From assembly GCF_003355455.1 (NCBI RefSeq), contig NZ_CP031357.1, forward strand, positions 1,218,501-1,282,500: a DNA stretch of 64,000 nt, in the 5' to 3' direction. A program made the translations under genes and the position numbers. The stretch comes from Erythrobacter aureus. GTDB taxonomy: Bacteria > Pseudomonadota > Alphaproteobacteria > Sphingomonadales > Sphingomonadaceae. Below are positions 12,085 to 20,461 of this stretch, one piece after another. Every line of letters starts with the position of its first letter. The first letter of the stretch is position 1. A model generated the notes under the pieces. That model saw only the letters and a program-made list of their open reading frames with translations, made no database searches and was not told the origin of the DNA.

Positions 12085-12311
12085 ATGAACCGAATGCTGA
12101 TCTTGTCCTCGCTGCTCGGGACACTCGCTGCGCTCACCGCTTCTGCACAGGAAGTCCCGACCGCCAGCCCGGCGCTTGAGGAATGCCGGTTATCGGCAGC
12201 TATGGCACGGGTGGTAGCGACCGCCGTCCTACCATCGGCAATTACTTCAACTACGGCACCTACGACTTCCTGGGTCGTTCGGTGTTCCTCAACGTGACCC
12301 GCTCGTTCTGA
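12085..12311 (+). pseudogene. Remnant of a TonB-dependent receptor (signal peptide plus last beta-strand)
   Basis: An ATG at 12085 opens a good signal peptide (MNRMLILSSLL ... LTASAQEV) that runs about 33 codons. From 12180, in another frame, the sequence encodes a typical receptor C-terminus: ... GNYFNYGTYDFLGRS, then VFLNVTRSF and TGA at 12309-12311. The upstream part of that second frame is closed by a TGA at 12177, so the two pieces cannot be read as one protein. The terminal-strand pattern ending in Phe, followed at once by a strong terminator, is what remains when the interior of a receptor gene is deleted. The junction near 12177-12183 marks the deletion. A small functional exported peptide translated from the first frame to 12297 is possible but less likely, since that frame past residue 35 is a shadow of the barrel strand. 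Confidence 0.65.
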
Positions 12312-12335
12312 CGGTTTCCGAGAGATTGAATTGAG

Positions 12336-12369
12336 GAAAGGGGCGGAGTGATCTGCCCCTTTCTTTTTG
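12336..12369 (+). terminator. Intrinsic terminator of the decayed receptor
   Basis: Perfect 9-bp stem GAAAGGGGC (12336-12344) and GCCCCTTTC (12355-12363) with a 10-nt loop, followed by TTTTT. It sits 25 bp after the receptor remnant's stop codon, as expected of the original gene's terminator. Confidence 0.85.
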
Positions 12370-12441
12370 CGCGAAGCGCACTGGCCGCGCCGCCGGCAGA
12401 CCGCAAGCGTAGCCTCTTCTCACTGCGAAAAGGCGTAAGAA

Positions 12442-12471
12442 AAAGGGCGAGGATCGCGATCCTCGCCCTTT
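12442..12471 (-). terminator. 30-bp perfect palindrome, terminator of the 12498-13070 gene
   Basis: AAAGGGCGAGGATCG (12442-12456) is followed directly by its reverse complement to 12471. Read leftward it ends in CTCGCCCTTTTTCTT, a stem with a T-run 27 bp past the stop of the hypothetical gene. With only six or so bases free to form a loop it is compact. It can act on either strand and faces the receptor-remnant terminator. Confidence 0.75.
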
Positions 12472-12497
12472 GGCAAATCCATTAGTGGCCCTGGACT

Positions 12498-13070
12498 CTA
12501 CCGGATGCGACTGCCCTTGATCCCGCGTTGATTGTTGATGCGCAGGAAATAGGAACTGAGCGCACCGCTCTTTATTAGCAGCGTGTCGCCCTTGCGCGGT
12601 TCGAGCAGGCGCCCTGGTACGTCGTCGACCCGCCAGACCGCGCCTTCCGCAGTCCTGAGGGTATAGCCCGTCGAGTGCGATCCACTGACCGAAGCGATGG
12701 TGGTTTCCATTTGTGAAAACTCATCCTCGTCTTCGCGGTCGTCATCGCCCTTGCCGAAGATGCCGAAATCGGGAAGCGAGAAGCCGAAGAGTTTTCTGCG
12801 GGTCTTGCGAACCTCCTCGCGATCGACAAGCTTCAGTTCGCCCGCCTCGCTCGCTCCAACCATGGACTCGGCGGCGGTATCGAAACAGGCGAGCCGCGTT
12901 GCCGGGTCGCTCTCTGCCTGACAGGCCTTCAGTGCTTCCAGATAGGCGTTTGAAGGTGCCTGGTCATCGTCCATTGCGGCCGCAGCAGAGGCGCTGAATA
13001 TGACAGCGAGAGCGCAAGAGGCACCGATCTGAAAATAGCCAAGGCGTCGCACCAATCTCTCCCGGGTCAT
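12498..13070 (-). CDS. Hypothetical secreted protein with paired-cysteine motif
   Basis: 190 residues. Residues 1-32 are a signal peptide with a basic start (MTRERLVRRLG) and an Ala-rich cut region (SASAAAA). The mature part opens with the pattern ALKACQAESDPATRLACFDTAA. A Cys pair spaced like this is found at the start of many small alphaproteobacterial exported proteins. A basic/acidic stretch follows (KTRRKLFGF, DDDREDEDE), then a small beta-rich domain (TLRTAEGAVWRVDDV, GDTLLIKSGALSSYFLRIN). I do not recognise a named family and give no function. It is divergently placed from the 93-residue peptide gene and has its own palindromic terminator, so it is probably a single-gene unit. Confidence 0.75.
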   Translation of the reverse strand: MTRERLVRRLGYFQIGASCALAVIFSASAAAAMDDDQAPSNAYLEALKACQAESDPATRLACFDTAAESMVGASEAGELKLVDREEVRKTRRKLFGFSLPDFGIFGKGDDDREDEDEFSQMETTIASVSGSHSTGYTLRTAEGAVWRVDDVPGRLLEPRKGDTLLIKSGALSSYFLRINNQRGIKGSRIR

Positions 13071-13199
13071 CCTTTGAGTCCGCTAGAAGTCTATCGGAGC
13101 AGAAAATGAAAGCTACCTTTTTCGTCCAATTGTGTTCGACCCTGATGGACCGACCGTGTTAGGGAACGAGGGAATGTAGAATTGACAGGGAGTATCAGT

Positions 13200-13481
13200 A
13201 TGAAATCGCGAACCCTTTGGAGCGCAATTGCCTTCATCGCAATCGCTTGCGCACCGGCGAGCGCGCAGCAGCCATCGGAGGGCGACAAGAGCGAAGAGGC
13301 CGTTGAGACAACGGGCGAAAAGTCGAATCTCGACGAGGTGATTTGTCGGACGTCGAAGGCGACCGGGTCGCGTGTGCGTACTTCGAAGCGGTGCCTGACC
13401 CGACGCCAGTGGACTGTGGAGCAGGCGCAGAATCGGCGCGATATAGACCGCGCGCAGACGTCTCGCGGTACCAGCGACTAG
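13200..13481 (+). CDS. Small secreted cysteine-containing protein
   Basis: 93 residues starting at ATG 13200, with SD AGGGAG about 8 bases upstream. An in-frame ATG at 13182 would shift the signal peptide and lacks an SD. Residues 1-22 are a signal peptide (MKSRTLWSAIAFIAIACA ... SAQ). The mature peptide is acidic at first (EGDKSEEAVE), then basic, with a motif ICRTSKATGSRVRTSKRCLTR holding two Cys about 17 residues apart. Alphaproteobacterial genomes carry many small exported proteins with this CR..TGSR..C pattern, to my knowledge without an assigned role. It lies between the two receptor/oxygenase units, so it is a possible substrate of the modifying enzymes, but nothing in the sequence proves that. 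Confidence 0.75.
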   Translation: MKSRTLWSAIAFIAIACAPASAQQPSEGDKSEEAVETTGEKSNLDEVICRTSKATGSRVRTSKRCLTRRQWTVEQAQNRRDIDRAQTSRGTSD

Positions 13482-13512
13482 CTCAGCCCCGCAAGCGAGC
13501 TATGACAAACAG

Positions 13513-15381
13513 CTACTCGGTCGCATAATCCATTCGCTCCGCCCACGGGCGGAGCGTTTTCATTACGGGCTCAAGATGATCGGCATAACGCCGCCAGCGA
13601 TAGCTAGCGCGGGTATATAGTTCCTCGCCAATTTGCGAATAGCTCGCCGTTCTGACCGGACCTCGTTTCCGCGCAGTTTGGGTATGATCGAGCAGGCCGT
13701 CGCTCCATTCAAGGCCAAGCCATTCGACAATCGGCTGCAGTTCGGCCTTCGGATCGATCACGAGCTTCTCGTATCGAACGGCCCGCCAGTCTACATCGAA
13801 CAGGTCCACGGCGCGATGCCACGCCCGCCAGACGGCGTCATAGGTTCTTGCGGCCTCGTCGAGCGAGGTGAAGCTGCGCATGGCGAAATTAAGCGAAAAA
13901 TTCGCCATGAAGCAGCTCAGCACCACATCATACGGATGTCGCTCGGCGAGGATGATTTTCGCTTCGGGGAACAGCCGGTGGATAAACGGCACGCGCTGCA
14001 TGTGGAGCGGGTGCTTGTCTACCAGCCAGCGTTGATCGTCCCAGCCCTCCTCGGCGGCCCGAGCGAAGTACTCATCGCGTAGTTCCCCGATCCGCGTCTC
14101 GTCGAAGAGTGCGATGTCCTCACCCTCGATGCGCTTGATGATGCTGGCCATCATAGGGCGTTCTTCCAGAACGCTAAGATCGTCCAACCCCATCAGCATG
14201 GTATCGAGCAAGGTGGTCCCAGAACGCGGGAAGCCGACCAGGAATATGGGGTCACGGCGTCCGTCTGTGACTTTCGCATCAGAGAAGGTGCCAGCCCAGT
14301 CCGCAGTGCACTTTTCCAACTCGGCCTCCACCCGTTCGCGATAGTTTGCACCACGCGCGGGATGCGCCTCGGCAACGGCGGACTGGTTCATTCGCTCGAA
14401 GGCGGCAAAGGCCTTGTCAGCATTCTCCAGCCGGTCTTCGATACCCCCGACAAGTTGCCAGCGGCGCATTGGCAGGACGGTTTCCGGAATCGCATCGGCC
14501 AGTCGTGCCGCTTCCTCGAAATTGCCTGCCCGGCGCGCTTCCCAAGCGAGCAGAAAATTGGCCTCGGGTGGCGCGCTGGCCTTGTCGAAAGACGCGACGA
14601 GTTCGGCAAGCTCGTCGGTGCGGTTGAGCTTCTCCAGGATCATGCCGTATTCGACATGCGCCTCGCTGAAACCGTCGGTCAGCTCGATCGCTTTACGAAA
14701 TGTGGCCATGGCATTGTCCAGATCGTCGACATGAGCATAGGCCATGCCGAGATCGATCAGCACGCGGAGATTGTCCGGTGCGATGCCGTGCGCGTCTTTG
14801 AGAACCTTTAGTCGTGGCCCACCACGATCGGCCAATCGCAGCAATTCGGCCAGATTGAGATAAATCTGGATATCCGCAGGGGCGAGGGTGATCGCTTGCT
14901 CAAATGCCGCAATCGCCTCGTCCCACTGTCTCTGCTCCATCAGCACGTTGCCGAGATTGTTGAGGCTGGCGAGGTCCGCAGGCTCTGCCGCTATCGCTCT
15001 GCGATAGGCATCAACCGCCGCCTCCAATTCGCCTCGCTTCTGGCGCACGAAACCTTCGATCCGGGCGAGAGAGGGCTCGGTCGAACCTTCGGCCATCGCC
15101 AGAGCTTCATCGAGCTGGTCCGCGCGAACCAAAGCAGCCGCGAGATTGTTTCGACTGGCCGTATCGCCAGGGTTGATGACCAGCAGTTCGCGAAGAAAGG
15201 GAATGGCTTTGTCGGTATTGTCCAGACGCAGGGCCGCCAGACTGCCCACGGCGAGAAAAGGGGCGCGCTCGGAAGTCTTCGTCAGGCAATCTTCGACGAT
15301 TGCCAGCGCACCGGCCGGATCGCTGGACCGCAGCCGTTGCATGGCTTGCATCAATTCCGCGGGAGGGGGAGCAGCATTCAT
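13513..15381 (-). CDS. TPR-repeat sulfotransferase family protein
   Basis: 622 residues. The start at ATG 15381 (MNAAPPPAEL) is chosen because it follows the upstream gene's stop by 14 bp; the reading frame stays open further upstream inside that gene. Residues 10-350 are tandem tetratricopeptide repeats (LNNLGNVLMEQRQWDEAIAAFEQAI). The C-terminal part is a sulfotransferase domain. The 5'-phosphosulfate loop is FPRSGTT at 384-390 and the 3'-phosphate region is ERHPYDVVLSCFM near 480. Such enzymes move a sulfonate from PAPS to a hydroxyl or amine acceptor; TPR-fused forms are usually annotated only by family, and tyrosylprotein sulfation is the nearest well-known protein chemistry. It is the last gene of the unit receptor - oxygenase - sulfotransferase. 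A combined hydroxylation/sulfation of one target is inferred. Confidence 0.9.
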   Translation of the reverse strand: MNAAPPPAELMQAMQRLRSSDPAGALAIVEDCLTKTSERAPFLAVGSLAALRLDNTDKAIPFLRELLVINPGDTASRNNLAAALVRADQLDEALAMAEGSTEPSLARIEGFVRQKRGELEAAVDAYRRAIAAEPADLASLNNLGNVLMEQRQWDEAIAAFEQAITLAPADIQIYLNLAELLRLADRGGPRLKVLKDAHGIAPDNLRVLIDLGMAYAHVDDLDNAMATFRKAIELTDGFSEAHVEYGMILEKLNRTDELAELVASFDKASAPPEANFLLAWEARRAGNFEEAARLADAIPETVLPMRRWQLVGGIEDRLENADKAFAAFERMNQSAVAEAHPARGANYRERVEAELEKCTADWAGTFSDAKVTDGRRDPIFLVGFPRSGTTLLDTMLMGLDDLSVLEERPMMASIIKRIEGEDIALFDETRIGELRDEYFARAAEEGWDDQRWLVDKHPLHMQRVPFIHRLFPEAKIILAERHPYDVVLSCFMANFSLNFAMRSFTSLDEAARTYDAVWRAWHRAVDLFDVDWRAVRYEKLVIDPKAELQPIVEWLGLEWSDGLLDHTQTARKRGPVRTASYSQIGEELYTRASYRWRRYADHLEPVMKTLRPWAERMDYATE

Positions 15382-15395
15382 CCGGTTCAACCAAT

Positions 15396-16928
15396 TCAGC
15401 TCTGTTGGGGGCGGGCGATGTCGAACGCCACGGTCATGCGTTCGCCCGCAGAGAACGGGCGCGTACCATGCCACATGGTACTTGGAAACAGCACTAGCCT
15501 ACCTTGTTTCGGCTCGACGAGCCTCACGGGTTCGAGGCCAGGCAGGATATCACGGGATTCGCCCAGCGTCAGCCAGCCGGAATGGTCTGTTTCACCTTTA
15601 CCCCGATCCTGGGCCTGTCCGATTGTGTCGGGCAGTGTGATATACAGCGCGGAGCTGATCCAGCCCTTGCTATGGACGTGGTCCGAATGGAAGCCCTCGT
15701 CCTTGAGCCGAACCGACCACGATCCAGCGACGCGCAGTGGATCGCGATCCTTCAAAAGCGTCGGGTGTCCCGCTTCGAACGGCGGCAGTTGCGCTACATG
15801 ATCAGCGACCTTGGCAAGGATCGCCTTGCGGAGTTTCCGGATTGGGGCGGAAGTGCGCAGCAATAGATTGCCGTCGGTCTGGGTGCCTCCGCGAACGGAT
15901 TGATCCAGCGGCTGTGCGCTAGCGAAATGCAAGTGGCGCAGATGCGATGCGAGCACGTCCAGATCGCCGAGAATGTTACCGAGATCATAGACGCTTATGA
16001 GCCGCTCGTCCGCTTCGAGCCAGCGATAGCGAGGGTTCTCCGTCAAACGCCAAGCCAGCGATAAATAAGGCCAGAGCAGATGATCATAGTCGCGGGCGAT
16101 CACCGGTTCAATCAGCGCAGCCGCCTTTGCGGCTCGTCCGGCGCGAAGGTGATGGCGGGCGTGCAGAGAGGTGTCGTTGACACTAGAGCCTGGAGCGAGA
16201 GTGCCGAAGGTGGTGTCGGCCTCGGAGAGATTCCCCAATTCAGACATCGCATGTGCTGCCAAAATCCGGAGACTGGCGGGATCGCCCAGCTTGCCCCGGG
16301 CGTCCTGCAAACCGGCGAGCGCGCCTTCGAAGTCGAGCGCTTCGAGATGGGTACCGGCGAGCAAGGTCGTCAGTTCGAGTGAACGGGGCTGGCCAGCCAA
16401 TGCCTTCGTAATGGTGGCATAAGGGTCGAGCCCCATCTGGCCGCGAATGTGCGCGGCATCGCGGTGGCCATCGATCCACAGAGGATTGGCGGCGAGCAGT
16501 GTGTCGAGATGGTCGACCGCGTCCTGGGCTCGGCCTTCGTGGAGGAGCGCGGCTCCCATGCCGAGCAGGGCGTGGCCATCCGTGGGAGCCATTTCGACCG
16601 CGCGCTGAAATAGAGCGACAGCAGGCGCTCCCGCCTCCAGTGCGCAACGTGCGTGGGAATGGGCGATCAGCGGATCGGAAGGGGCAAGTTTCGCGGCCTG
16701 TCCGAAGGCTTCCAGTGCCAGTGTGCTGTCCTGCGCCGTGCGTGCTGCAAGGCCGAGGAGCTGCTGCATGCGAGGGTCGCGGGGAAATTTGCGCGCCAGC
16801 TTACGTGCGATTGGCAGCAGGATCTCCGCATGATCGTTTCTGAGCAGGTCGAGGCCGACATTGAAGGCGGTTGCCGCATCGGTCTGCGGAATCGCTGCAA
16901 TTGCCTGACGTGCGTCGGTACGGTTCAC
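15396..16928 (-). CDS. TPR-repeat putative 2OG-Fe(II) oxygenase
   Basis: 510 residues with no signal peptide. Residues 1-300 are TPR-like helical repeats (ALEAFGQAAKLAPSDP, ALLGMGAALLHEGRAQDAV). The last 200 match the putative 2OG-Fe(II) oxygenase group: SWSVRLKDEGFHSDHVHSKG holds the first metal ligands, WISSALYITLP the next strand. The distal His is in GRLVLFPSTMWHGTRPF, and the 2OG-binding Arg is probably in ERMTVAFDIA. The presumed reaction is hydroxylation using O2 and 2-oxoglutarate. It starts 93 bp below the receptor gene, with a hairpin between, and its stop is 14 bp above the sulfotransferase start, so those two enzymes should be co-translated. It differs in sequence from the oxygenase at 7471-8448, although the gene position relative to a receptor is the same. 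Confidence 0.88.
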   Translation of the reverse strand: MNRTDARQAIAAIPQTDAATAFNVGLDLLRNDHAEILLPIARKLARKFPRDPRMQQLLGLAARTAQDSTLALEAFGQAAKLAPSDPLIAHSHARCALEAGAPAVALFQRAVEMAPTDGHALLGMGAALLHEGRAQDAVDHLDTLLAANPLWIDGHRDAAHIRGQMGLDPYATITKALAGQPRSLELTTLLAGTHLEALDFEGALAGLQDARGKLGDPASLRILAAHAMSELGNLSEADTTFGTLAPGSSVNDTSLHARHHLRAGRAAKAAALIEPVIARDYDHLLWPYLSLAWRLTENPRYRWLEADERLISVYDLGNILGDLDVLASHLRHLHFASAQPLDQSVRGGTQTDGNLLLRTSAPIRKLRKAILAKVADHVAQLPPFEAGHPTLLKDRDPLRVAGSWSVRLKDEGFHSDHVHSKGWISSALYITLPDTIGQAQDRGKGETDHSGWLTLGESRDILPGLEPVRLVEPKQGRLVLFPSTMWHGTRPFSAGERMTVAFDIARPQQS

Positions 16929-16973
16929 GGGGTTGGCACCTGTGTCGGATAACGTGGCAATGCCACAAACGAA

Positions 16974-16999
16974 AATGGCGGACCCGAAGGCCCGCCATT
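16974..16999 (-). terminator. Hairpin between second TonB receptor and oxygenase/sulfotransferase genes
   Basis: AATGGCGG (16974-16981) pairs with CCGCCATT (16992-16999) across a 10-nt loop that could extend the stem (ACCCGAAGGC). Leftward it is followed by TTCGTTT. It lies 22 bp past the receptor stop and 45 bp before the oxygenase start, mirroring the hairpin at 8473-8506. Confidence 0.7.
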
Positions 17000-17021
17000 C
17001 CCTGTCTAGTCTGCGTGAAGC

Positions 17022-20000
17022 TTAGAATTCAAGCGTCACACCAGCGTAGATGTAGCGACCGATCGCGTCGTACACGGCGGCGTAAACGTTACCGTTACAC
17101 GGACCCGACGGGCAGGACTGCGCCCCAACCAGCGGCGGTTCCTTGTCGAAGATGTTGTTCGCACCAAGACGGAAGTCGAAGTGGTCACCGGCTTCGTAGG
17201 TAAATGCCAGGTCGAAGTAGTTGACTGCGGGGAACCCGGCATTGCCCGGACGTGCCGGAGCAGCGTTCGGGTTCGGACCACCGGCAACACCGTCTTCATT
17301 ATCGACGCTGCCGAAGTAACGCCAGCGGACCGAAGTTCCGATGCCGTTGGCGAAGTCGAAGCCAACGCGCATCTGATGACGCCATTCGGGATTCGGACCC
17401 CAGCTCAGTACGCCGGCCGAACAGGTGTTACCGAACAGGCCGGCACAATCGTATTCCGGAGCCTGTTCAAAGCCCGGATCCGTCGTCAACGACATCAGAT
17501 AGGTTCCGACGAAGCTGAGGTTCAGACGACCGACATTGCCGATCTGCGTGCTGTAACTCGCCTGGACGTCGATACCCTCGGTGCCGATCCCACCAACGTT
17601 CGTGGAGAAGTCTTCCACGTAACCGGCGGAACTACGCCACAGCGAACCCGAGCCGTCACGATTGATCAGCGAGCAGAAGAACGGATCGGCAGTGTCGGTG
17701 CAGACCGCCAGGATGGTGTCCTGACCGTAGCCCTGGATCGCATCGACGAGGTCGATCTTGAACCAGTCCACGCTGGCGTTGAAGCCCGGCAGGAACTGCG
17801 GCGTAAGAACCACACCGGCGGTGTAGGTGTCCGCCGTTTCCGGCATCAGGTTCGCGTTGCCGCCGACCTGGCCGTTATACTGGGCCGCCGGGTTGGAACC
17901 AACCGTCTGGCCAACAGTGAGACCCTGCGCAAGACAGCCTGTATCTGCCGCCGTAATGACCCGGTCAGCACACGGATCGGTCGAGCCGTTAAGCTGAACA
18001 CGGACCGGAGCAAAGAGATCCTGGACCGTCGGGGCACGCACAGCACGATTGTAGCCACCACGGATCATAAAGTCCGGGGTCGGCGACAGTTCAGCCTCGA
18101 TCTTGTAGGTATCGGTGCTGAAGCCCAGCGAATAGTCGGAGTAGCGATAACCACCGGTAATGGTGAACTCGGTAAAGATCGAGTCCTGCACGATCGGCAG
18201 ACGAACTTCCGTGAAGAACTCCTTGACGTCATAGGAACCCGAAACCGGAAGTGTCGGTGCCCCTTGGCCCGAAAGATCGCCGGCCTGGAAGGACGCATCC
18301 GAATCGAACTCAAGGCGTTCATTGCGGTATTCAGCGCCGAGAACGAGGCCAATACCTTCCGAAGCCCACGGACTCTGGATACCGTATTCGCCCAGTGCGC
18401 CGGAAACATAGGCCGAAAGGACCTGCTGACTCACAACACCGCGCGAAATGCCGGTGGTGCTGAGATAGTTGGTCGAGGCCGCGCTCGGGCTGGTGGAACC
18501 TGGGGAGAAAATATCCCAGGGAACACAGGCGGGATCGGTGCCATCGAGGGCCGAGCGGCAGACAGGGTCGCCATCCGGACCGGTTACAACGTCGAGCGCG
18601 CGGTTCAGACGAACGACCGAGAGGTCATTCGAATAGGTCTGCGCGAAGTTGGTCCGGCCATACTGGTAGTAGGTATCGTACGACCAAGCCGGACTGATGT
18701 CGCCCCGCATACCCAGGACAGCACGGTAGCTGGTGTGCTGGAGGTCGTCACGACGAGGGCCGCCCTCGATGTTACGACGAAGGAGCTGCAGGAAGCCGCG
18801 ATTGTAGGTGTTGCCCGTGGTCGGATCGATGAAGTCGAACGGAGTGGTCGGCAGAGGCGCCAGCCCCTGCGCGGCGCGTGCCGCATTCGCCGCATCGACG
18901 TTGCCAACGACAGTGAAGGCTTCGGTCGGGTCCGGGCTTACAAGGAGGTTTTCTGTGTCGCAGAGCGCCGCCACTTGGTCCGGGCCAAGCAAGGGGTTGT
19001 CGCAGTTGATCGACAGTGTGTTACCGAAGTTACCCGACGGAGCGATCTGGGCGACCGTGCGGTCGTCCATGAACATGAACTCCATATACGGATGCAGCGC
19101 GGGGCTGATCTCGTAATCGGCGAAGACGCCTGCGGTGTAACGTTCATCGGGACGCTGGAAGTAGTTCAGCGGTGCATAGTTGAAGCGTTCGAACCCGGTC
19201 AGGGTACGATTCGCGCCGAAACCGGCCAGAGTCGAGGTGAAGTCGGGGATCCCGTCGGGAGTGCCGTCCGGACCAGTGAAATCAGGAACGGTGTCATAGT
19301 AAATCGCAGTACCACGAGGCGAGGTTAGCGAGCCACCGCACGTATAGAGGTTCGCACCGCCATCAACTGCCGCCTGGGTGTTGGCCGACAGCGCACAAGC
19401 CGAATAGTCGCGAGATGCCTGAAGGACTGCGTTGATCTTACGATAGCCGACATAGGCGGTGGCGCGGCCGCGACCATCGTCGAAGCTGGTGCCGAACGCG
19501 AGAGTTGCATCGAAAGTGCCGCCATTGGTCGACGTACCGGTCGGGTAACCGAAGCCACGCGCGTCGAGCGCATCGGTATAGATCGAGTTACCACGATTGT
19601 TGTGGTTGTAGACCGAATACTGGGTATCGAGCTTGAAGCCTTCGAAATCGGTATCCATTACGAAGTTGACAACGCCGGCCACAGCGTCGGCGCCATATAC
19701 CGACGAAGCACCGCCGGTCAGGAGGTCAACGCGCTCGACAAGCACGGACGGGATCACGTTGATGTCGGCAGCCGATGTGGTGGGATCGCCCGGGACGAGG
19801 CGACGGCCATTGACCAACACCAGCGTACGCTCGGTACCGAGACCACGAAGGTTGAGGTTAGCGGCACCCGAGGCGCCGTTCGACAGCTGGCCGGCCTGTG
19901 AGGCAAAAACCTGCGGCAGCGAGTTGACGAGGTCTTCGACGCGGGTCGTACCCGTGACTTTGAACTCTTCATTGCTGATCACGGTGACCGGAGTGGCCGA

Positions 20001-20177
20001 CTCAAGGTTCGGCTGCTTGATGCGCGAACCTGTGACGACGATTGCGCCCGCAGGTGCGGAGGAATCGACGCTTTCATCGTCTTCCGTCGCAACCTGGGCC
20101 ATCGCCGGCTGCGCCAGAAGCGCAATGCCGAGAACGGCAGGCGCCGCGCTGGCTTTGAAGTAGGTGTGGAGTTTCAC
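17022..20177 (-). CDS. TonB-dependent outer-membrane receptor (second copy)
   Basis: 1051 residues from a GTG start at 20177, supported by AGAGGG about 9 bases upstream on the minus strand and by an immediate signal peptide (MKLHTYFKASAAPAVLG ... QPAMAQ). After an acidic linker comes AIVVTGSRIKQPNLESATPVTV. The plug domain shows LNLRGLGTERTLVLVNGRR, VERVDLLTGGASSVYG and DAVAGVVNFVMDTDFEG. The barrel fills the rest and ends YIYAGVTLEF. Paired Cys in extracellular-type loops (YSACALS ... YTCGG; QSCPSGPCNG) suggest disulfides. It is a paralogue of 8534-11752. The ligand is unknown. Regulation may involve the dyad at 20370-20391 or the ACGTGTACG copy at 20273-20281 in its upstream region. Confidence 0.95.
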   Translation of the reverse strand: MKLHTYFKASAAPAVLGIALLAQPAMAQVATEDDESVDSSAPAGAIVVTGSRIKQPNLESATPVTVISNEEFKVTGTTRVEDLVNSLPQVFASQAGQLSNGASGAANLNLRGLGTERTLVLVNGRRLVPGDPTTSAADINVIPSVLVERVDLLTGGASSVYGADAVAGVVNFVMDTDFEGFKLDTQYSVYNHNNRGNSIYTDALDARGFGYPTGTSTNGGTFDATLAFGTSFDDGRGRATAYVGYRKINAVLQASRDYSACALSANTQAAVDGGANLYTCGGSLTSPRGTAIYYDTVPDFTGPDGTPDGIPDFTSTLAGFGANRTLTGFERFNYAPLNYFQRPDERYTAGVFADYEISPALHPYMEFMFMDDRTVAQIAPSGNFGNTLSINCDNPLLGPDQVAALCDTENLLVSPDPTEAFTVVGNVDAANAARAAQGLAPLPTTPFDFIDPTTGNTYNRGFLQLLRRNIEGGPRRDDLQHTSYRAVLGMRGDISPAWSYDTYYQYGRTNFAQTYSNDLSVVRLNRALDVVTGPDGDPVCRSALDGTDPACVPWDIFSPGSTSPSAASTNYLSTTGISRGVVSQQVLSAYVSGALGEYGIQSPWASEGIGLVLGAEYRNERLEFDSDASFQAGDLSGQGAPTLPVSGSYDVKEFFTEVRLPIVQDSIFTEFTITGGYRYSDYSLGFSTDTYKIEAELSPTPDFMIRGGYNRAVRAPTVQDLFAPVRVQLNGSTDPCADRVITAADTGCLAQGLTVGQTVGSNPAAQYNGQVGGNANLMPETADTYTAGVVLTPQFLPGFNASVDWFKIDLVDAIQGYGQDTILAVCTDTADPFFCSLINRDGSGSLWRSSAGYVEDFSTNVGGIGTEGIDVQASYSTQIGNVGRLNLSFVGTYLMSLTTDPGFEQAPEYDCAGLFGNTCSAGVLSWGPNPEWRHQMRVGFDFANGIGTSVRWRYFGSVDNEDGVAGGPNPNAAPARPGNAGFPAVNYFDLAFTYEAGDHFDFRLGANNIFDKEPPLVGAQSCPSGPCNGNVYAAVYDAIGRYIYAGVTLEF

Positions 20178-20369
20178 TTGATAATCCCTCTATTGATCGA
20201 CCGACCCCTGAGGTCGGATCTCCAAGGAACCTCTGGACAAGGATGGTGGCCCGCAAGCGCTGAACGCTGAATACGTGTACGCAAATCCCTCCAGTGGAAG
20301 GCCGCATGTGCCTTTACGGACCCGGTCAATGCAAAGCTTTTGTTACATTGTGCACGGTTTGGCGTAAGG

Positions 20370-20391
20370 GGTGTGACGCCTATGTCACACC
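20370..20391. promoter_or_regulatory. 22-bp perfect dyad, operator candidate
   Basis: GGTGTGAC at 20370-20377 and GTCACACC at 20384-20391, separated by six bases. The arms resemble Crp half-sites (TGTGA/TCACA), but the spacing between those cores is 8 rather than the usual 6, so a Crp/Fnr site is unlikely in standard form. It has no T-run on either strand, so it is more like a protein-binding site than a terminator. Confidence 0.45.
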
Positions 20392-20461
20392 TCGCGATCT
20401 ACCCTAAACTGGGCCTCACGGGACGATTCGATGAATGTGAAGCTTCAGAATTCGGCCTCGC

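Noticed and set aside
12085..12297. A functional 70-residue exported peptide
   Set aside because: Past residue 35 the frame is only a shadow of the receptor terminal strand read in the neighbouring frame; a decayed receptor explains all parts, including the terminator.
17181..19328. Open reading of 715 codons on the plus strand inside the second TonB receptor
   Set aside because: No domain, signal or SD, and the receptor on the other strand is certain.
20372..20389. Crp/Fnr-type binding site
   Set aside because: The TGTGA and TCACA cores are 8 bases apart, not 6; kept only as an unidentified dyad.
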